A DNA stretch of 51,446 nt, taken from Gallionella sp. UBA4121. Its GTDB lineage: Bacteria; Pseudomonadota; Gammaproteobacteria; Burkholderiales; Gallionellaceae. The notes below the pieces were generated by a model. That model made no database searches and was not told where the DNA came from. It saw nothing but the letters and a program-made list of their open reading frames with translations. This document shows positions 47,486 through 51,446 of this stretch, piece after piece. Numbering within the stretch: the first letter of the stretch is position 1; the number at the start of each line of letters is the position of its first letter. A program made the position numbers and the translations under genes. Location: assembly GCA_002381565.1 (NCBI GenBank), contig DFWZ01000028.1, positions 1 to 51,446 of the forward strand. Direction: 5' to 3'.

Positions 47486-50400
47486 ACATGTCCAGTTTGA
47501 TGCAGACGCATCGCCGTTCTATCCTGTTTTTTCTGTTGATGCTCGCAGTAGCCGGCCTGTTTGCCGCGTTCAGGCTGCCCGTGGCACTGTTTCCCAATGT
47601 GGACTTTCCTCGCGTCGTCGTCACGCTGGATGCGGGGGACAGGCCGGCTGAACAGATGGAAATTCAGGTCACCATGCTGGCGGAAGAAGCAATCCGGCGC
47701 GTGCCGGGCGTACGAAATGTGCGTTCGACGACCAGTCGTGGCTCGGCAGAAATGTCAGTCAATTTTGACTGGGGCAGTGACATGCCGCTGGCAGCCGCAC
47801 AAATAAGTCAGGCAGTCGCCCAGCTGCTGCCGCAACTGCCTGCCGGCACGCAGATGTCTGTTAAACGCATGGATCCAACCGTGTTTCCGATCTTGGCGTA
47901 CAGCCTGACCTCGGATACCTTGCCGCTTCCGCAACTATATGATCTGGGGCAATATCAATTGCGCCCGTTGCTGTCGGGTGTGGACGGTGTGGCGCGCATT
48001 CAGGTTGTCGGCGGAGCACAGGAAGAGTTTCAGGTCATGGTTAATCCGGCGCGTTTGCAGGCTTACGGGCTTGCAATGTCTGACGTATCCCGTGCCCTGG
48101 CCGCTGCCAATGTCGTCACGGCAGTGGGGCGTCTGGAAGATCATTACAAGCTTTATCTGGGCATCGCTGACACACGTTTGAAAAGCATCGAAGATATCCG
48201 ACAGACCGTACTAAAAAGCGGCAGCAATGGTCTGGTTCGCCTTGAAGAGGTGGCAGAGGTCAAGCGCAGCACGGTGCCGCAGTGGATACGAGTCAATGCG
48301 GATGGACATGATGCGGTACTGGTGCAGGTATATCAGCAGCCCGGCAGCAACAGCGTGCAGATTGCCGCCAGCATCAAGGCCAAGCTGGAAGGCTATCGCC
48401 TGCCTAAGGGAGTAAAACTGGCCAACTGGTACGATCAAAGCCGACTGGTGGTTGATTCTGCCGCCAGCGTCCGGGATGCCATCCTGATCGGCATTGGCCT
48501 CGCAGCCCTGGTGCTGCTGGTGTTTCTGCGCAACGTCAAAATCATGCTGATTGCCATAGTCGTGGTGCCTGCCGTGCTGGCCGCCACGGTGGTGTTGCTG
48601 GATGCGTTCCATATGAGTTTCAACATCATGACGCTGGGCGGCATGGCCGCTGCGGTGGGATTGATTATTGATGATGCCATTGTGATGATCGAGCATATCG
48701 TGCGTCGTTTGCGCGGCGCGTCTGCTGACCATCATGGCAGCGTATTAACAGCAGCGCGAGAATTCTTACCGCCACTGACCGCCTCATCTGCCTCCACGGT
48801 GATCATCTTCGTGCCACTGGCTTTTCTGGATGGCGTGACAGGTGCATTTTTCCGTGCATTGTCGCTGACCATGGCGGCCGGATTGATCATCTCGTATCTG
48901 GTAACCTGGCTGGCCGTGCCGATTCTGGCGGATCACCTGCTGGGTGAAAAAGATGCCAATCAAAAGGAAGCTGGCCGTTTAACCGAGTGGCTGCATGTCA
49001 GATACGAACGGCTGTTGCGCCGACTGCTGGCGCGACCGTTGCTGGTGCTGATCGGGGTCGTGCCTGTGTTGGCGTTAGGCTGGGTTGCATACCATCAGGT
49101 AGGCTCCGGCTTCATGCCTTCGATGGATGAAGGCGGATTCATTCTGGATTATCGGTCCAAACCGGGTACATCACTGACTGAAACAGACCGACTGTTGCGC
49201 CAGGTGGAAACGATTATTCGTGCCAATCCGAATGTAGACACCTATTCACGTCGCACCGGCGCACAGCTAGGTGGCGGATTGACCGAGTCGAACCAGGGAG
49301 ATTTTTTTATTCGCTTGAAGCCAGCGCCGCGCGCTCCGATCGAAGCGGTGATGGATCAGATACGCAATCAGATCGCGCAACAAGTACCGGGCCTGGATAT
49401 TGAAACGGCGCAATTGATGGAAGATCTGATTGGCGATTTGACCGCCGTGCCGCAGCCTGTCGAGATCAAAATATTTTCCAATGACATGTCAGTGCTCAAG
49501 TCACTGGCCGAAAAAACGGCGGCCAGTCTTGCCAAAATCCAGGGCGTGGTCGAAATCCGCAACGGCGTCAACCCGGCTGGAGATGCGCTGAATATCAGCG
49601 TGGACAGGGTGAAAGCCTCGCTGGAGGGCGTGGATCCTGAATCGGTCACGCGTATGGTGCAAGAGGCGCTGGCCGGACAAGTCACGACGCAGATTCGCGA
49701 CGGGATCAAGATGATCGGTGTGCGCGTATGGCTGCCGCAGGCATTGCGCAGCAGTGAAAATGATCTGGGGCAACTGCTATTGCGCGCGCCGGATGGCCAT
49801 TTCTTCCCGCTGAAACGTGTGGCGACATTGAATACCGTATCAGGGCAACCGCAAATCAGCCGGGAAAATTTCAAGCGCATGGTCGCCGTGACGGCGCGCA
49901 TCAGCGGACGTGACATGGGATCGGTCATTCGCGACGTGAAACAGCTGATGGATACGCCCAACCTGCTGCCGCCAGGCGTTTATTACGAGCTCGGCGGGCT
50001 ATACAAGCAGCAGCAAATCGCCTTCAAGGGCATGATGATGGTGTTTGCATCCTCTGTTGCGCTGGTATTTTTGCTGTTGTTGTTCATTTACGAACGTTTC
50101 CGGGTGGCGCTGGCTATTTTGCTGATGCCGTTGCTGTCATTGTCGGCAGTGTTTATCGGCTTGTGGGTGACGGGCATCGAGTTGAATATCTCGGCCATGA
50201 TGGGCATGACCATGATCGTCGGGATCGTCACGGAGGTCGCGATATTTTTCTTCTCGGAGTATTTCAGTTTGCCGCCTGAGACTGGCCGATCCGAAGCCTT
50301 GATTGAAGCAGGAAGAAACCGGATGCGGCCGATTATCATGACCACTCTGGCGGCCATTCTGACTTTGCTGCCGTTGGCTCTGGCGATAGGGCAAGGCTCG

Positions 50401-50523
50401 GCAATGCAACAGCCGCTGGCAATTGCCATTATTGCCGGGCTGATGTTGCAATTGCCGCTGGTATTGCTGGTCATGCCGGTATTGTTTAGCGTGCTTGAAC
50501 GAGGCAAGGATGGAACGACTTGA
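47482..50523 (+). CDS. RND efflux permease
   Basis: 1013 residues from a GTG overlapping the adaptor stop. Typical AcrB/CzcA architecture: TM1 (SILFFLLMLAVAGLFAAFRL), large periplasmic loop, TM2-6 with GLIIDDAIVMIEHIVRRLRG containing the Asp-Asp proton-relay pair, second loop, and TM7-12 (IVGIVTEVAIFFFSEYF, RPIIMTTLAAILTLLPLALA). The relay residues and GGMAAAVG motif argue for an active proton antiporter. Substrate is not predictable; the second-half IVTEVAIFF replaces the usual VKNAILLVD motif, which points to a less-studied RND subgroup. Confidence 0.95.
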   Translation: MNMSSLMQTHRRSILFFLLMLAVAGLFAAFRLPVALFPNVDFPRVVVTLDAGDRPAEQMEIQVTMLAEEAIRRVPGVRNVRSTTSRGSAEMSVNFDWGSDMPLAAAQISQAVAQLLPQLPAGTQMSVKRMDPTVFPILAYSLTSDTLPLPQLYDLGQYQLRPLLSGVDGVARIQVVGGAQEEFQVMVNPARLQAYGLAMSDVSRALAAANVVTAVGRLEDHYKLYLGIADTRLKSIEDIRQTVLKSGSNGLVRLEEVAEVKRSTVPQWIRVNADGHDAVLVQVYQQPGSNSVQIAASIKAKLEGYRLPKGVKLANWYDQSRLVVDSAASVRDAILIGIGLAALVLLVFLRNVKIMLIAIVVVPAVLAATVVLLDAFHMSFNIMTLGGMAAAVGLIIDDAIVMIEHIVRRLRGASADHHGSVLTAAREFLPPLTASSASTVIIFVPLAFLDGVTGAFFRALSLTMAAGLIISYLVTWLAVPILADHLLGEKDANQKEAGRLTEWLHVRYERLLRRLLARPLLVLIGVVPVLALGWVAYHQVGSGFMPSMDEGGFILDYRSKPGTSLTETDRLLRQVETIIRANPNVDTYSRRTGAQLGGGLTESNQGDFFIRLKPAPRAPIEAVMDQIRNQIAQQVPGLDIETAQLMEDLIGDLTAVPQPVEIKIFSNDMSVLKSLAEKTAASLAKIQGVVEIRNGVNPAGDALNISVDRVKASLEGVDPESVTRMVQEALAGQVTTQIRDGIKMIGVRVWLPQALRSSENDLGQLLLRAPDGHFFPLKRVATLNTVSGQPQISRENFKRMVAVTARISGRDMGSVIRDVKQLMDTPNLLPPGVYYELGGLYKQQQIAFKGMMMVFASSVALVFLLLLFIYERFRVALAILLMPLLSLSAVFIGLWVTGIELNISAMMGMTMIVGIVTEVAIFFFSEYFSLPPETGRSEALIEAGRNRMRPIIMTTLAAILTLLPLALAIGQGSAMQQPLAIAIIAGLMLQLPLVLLVMPVLFSVLERGKDGTT

Positions 50524-50645
50524 AAATAGTCACAAATTTTTCGTTCATGCTAATTGCCGGCTAATTCTTGATGCGTAGAGTGCTCAATCACGGTAGACGC
50601 AAATGTGCCTGCCGAATTGCAATCAACACTACAGGAGCTTTTATC

Positions 50646-50972
50646 ATGAGTCAGAATACTATTTCCAACATTAAACGCAACGCAATCGCTTTACTGGCCA
50701 TCACCATGGCCGCTTTTGCAGTCAATGCATCTGCATACACAGGGCAGAAACTTGCCGGTGCAGCCAAAGTTAGTATGGAAGATGCACGTGCAATCGCCCT
50801 CAAGGCGCACCCGGGCAAAATTACCGATGAAGAGCTGGAGAAAGAGGAGGGTGGCAGCGGTCTGCGCTATTCTTTCGATATCAGGCAGGGTAAAGTCACC
50901 CAGGAAGTCGGTGTGGACGCAATAACCGGCAAAGTACTTGAAAATGCCCCTGAAGGCAAAAATCCAGACTAA
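50646..50972 (+). CDS. PepSY-domain periplasmic protein
   Basis: 108 residues from the ATG at 50646 with AGGAG 9 nt upstream. Signal peptide ending VNASA, then a PepSY domain (ARAIALKAHPGKITDEELEK, YSFDIRQGKVTQEVGVDAIT, GKVLENAPEG). It lies between the RND operon and an OmpR-type response regulator. PepSY genes beside two-component genes are common, so it may modulate that sensor or be its target. A terminator follows. Confidence 0.9.
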   Translation: MSQNTISNIKRNAIALLAITMAAFAVNASAYTGQKLAGAAKVSMEDARAIALKAHPGKITDEELEKEEGGSGLRYSFDIRQGKVTQEVGVDAITGKVLENAPEGKNPD

Positions 50973-50984
50973 ACCTGTGATACC

Positions 50985-51015
50985 CCCGTCCTTCATGGGC
51001 GGGATTTTAAGTTTT
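50985..51015 (+). terminator. Rho-independent terminator after PepSY gene
   Basis: CCCGTCC (50985-50991), loop TTCAT, GGGCGGG (50997-51003; one T-G wobble), followed by ATTTTAAGTTTT. It separates the PepSY gene from the response regulator. Confidence 0.82.
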
Positions 51016-51102
51016 ATATGGCCGCTTTGGAAGGTCACGATGCAGAACAAAATACGCGAGTTGAAACAGCGATCTGTACGCAGGCCGGCATGGAGGAGTT
51101 AA

Positions 51103-51446
51103 ATGCGCATACTGTTAATTGAAGACGATCGCATGATCGGTGAGGCTGTCTCTGTCGCCCTAAAGGATGCCGCTTACGCCGTGGACTGGGTTCAGGACGG
51201 CATCACCGCCAACAGCGTACTTAAAAATAACGAGCATCAGGCTGTATTGCTCGATCTGGGGTTGCCGGGGCGCGGCGGATTGGAAGTGCTGCGGCAATTA
51301 CGGTTAAACGGCAACCTGTTGCCAGTCATCATCATCACGGCACGTGACGGCATAGAAGACCGGGTACGTGGGCTGGATTTCGGTGCAGATGACTATCTGG
51401 TAAAACCCTTCGATGTCGGCGAATTGCTGGCCAGACTGCGCGCAGT
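51103..51446 (+). CDS. OmpR-family response regulator, N-terminal part
   Basis: The frame starts at the ATG at 51103 with TGGAGGAG 7 nt upstream and runs off the right edge. About 114 residues of the receiver domain are visible: ILLIEDDRMIGEAVSVALKD, DGITANSVLK, AVLLDLGLPGRGGLEVLRQL (phospho-acceptor Asp), VIIITARD, DYLVKPFDVGELLARL. It resembles the QseB/PmrA/TctD group of regulators. The DNA-binding domain and the expected sensor kinase lie outside the window. Confidence 0.9.
   Translation, partial: MRILLIEDDRMIGEAVSVALKDAAYAVDWVQDGITANSVLKNNEHQAVLLDLGLPGRGGLEVLRQLRLNGNLLPVIIITARDGIEDRVRGLDFGADDYLVKPFDVGELLARLRA

Overview
The window looks like a chromosome segment of a mesophilic betaproteobacterium, probably Nitrosomonadales (Gallionella/Sideroxydans-like). 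This is inferred from the gene families (Wsp-type chemosensory operon, MBG-repeat exoprotein with a TpsB transporter, BON lipoproteins, MipA/OmpV, RND efflux with PepSY and an OmpR-type regulator) and from moderate GC. No rRNA or complete tRNA gene was seen.

Layout. (1) 1-7.4 kb, surface and adhesion: the 3' end of an MBG-repeat exoprotein, its two-partner-secretion transporter, two tandem paralogous lipoproteins with Ig-like repeats and a C-terminal ice-binding-like (DUF3494) domain, and an OmpA-family protein. (2) 7.4-12.4 kb, envelope and stress: REP-like palindromes, two BON lipoproteins, an sll1863-like coiled-coil protein, a frameshifted MipA/OmpV gene, a two-TM small protein, a Sel1/SPOR protein and a DUF1003 protein. 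(3) 12.6-28.6 kb, c-di-GMP and chemosensory block: a large Cache-HAMP-GAF-GGDEF-EAL protein on the minus strand, then a plus-strand run REC-EAL, wspA, wspB, wspC, wspD, wspE, wspF, hybrid kinase, REC-EAL. From wspB onward genes overlap or nearly abut, so this is one operon. The hybrid kinase carries a WspR-like receiver, but the GGDEF output expected there is replaced by HisKA-HATPase-REC-Hpt, and both flanking response regulators end in EAL domains with the catalytic residues present. The pathway therefore appears wired to c-di-GMP breakdown rather than to WspR synthesis.

(4) 28.6-37.8 kb, a degraded mobile region. It holds an orphan membrane protein, a truncated hicB, a Fic protein, and several copies of a structured repeat related to the 3' end of ssrA (tmRNA), some interrupted by multi-hairpin inserts whose stems vary in a compensatory way. 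AlpA-like and replication-type HTH genes, a CP4-57/P4-type integrase fragment, a plasmid-like stbABC-type operon with shared palindromic operators, and a small complete tyrosine recombinase follow. (5) 37.8-43.5 kb: umuDC with a recognisable promoter and operator, dUTPase, ihfA, a small hydrolase, a PepSY protein and unknowns. (6) 43.6-51.4 kb: an MFS transporter, a three-gene RND efflux operon, a PepSY protein and the start of an OmpR-family response regulator cut by the window end.

The strongest candidates for something undescribed are the ssrA-like, covarying hairpin repeats around hicB/Fic (29.9-32.6 kb) and the rewired Wsp system (16.1-28.6 kb).
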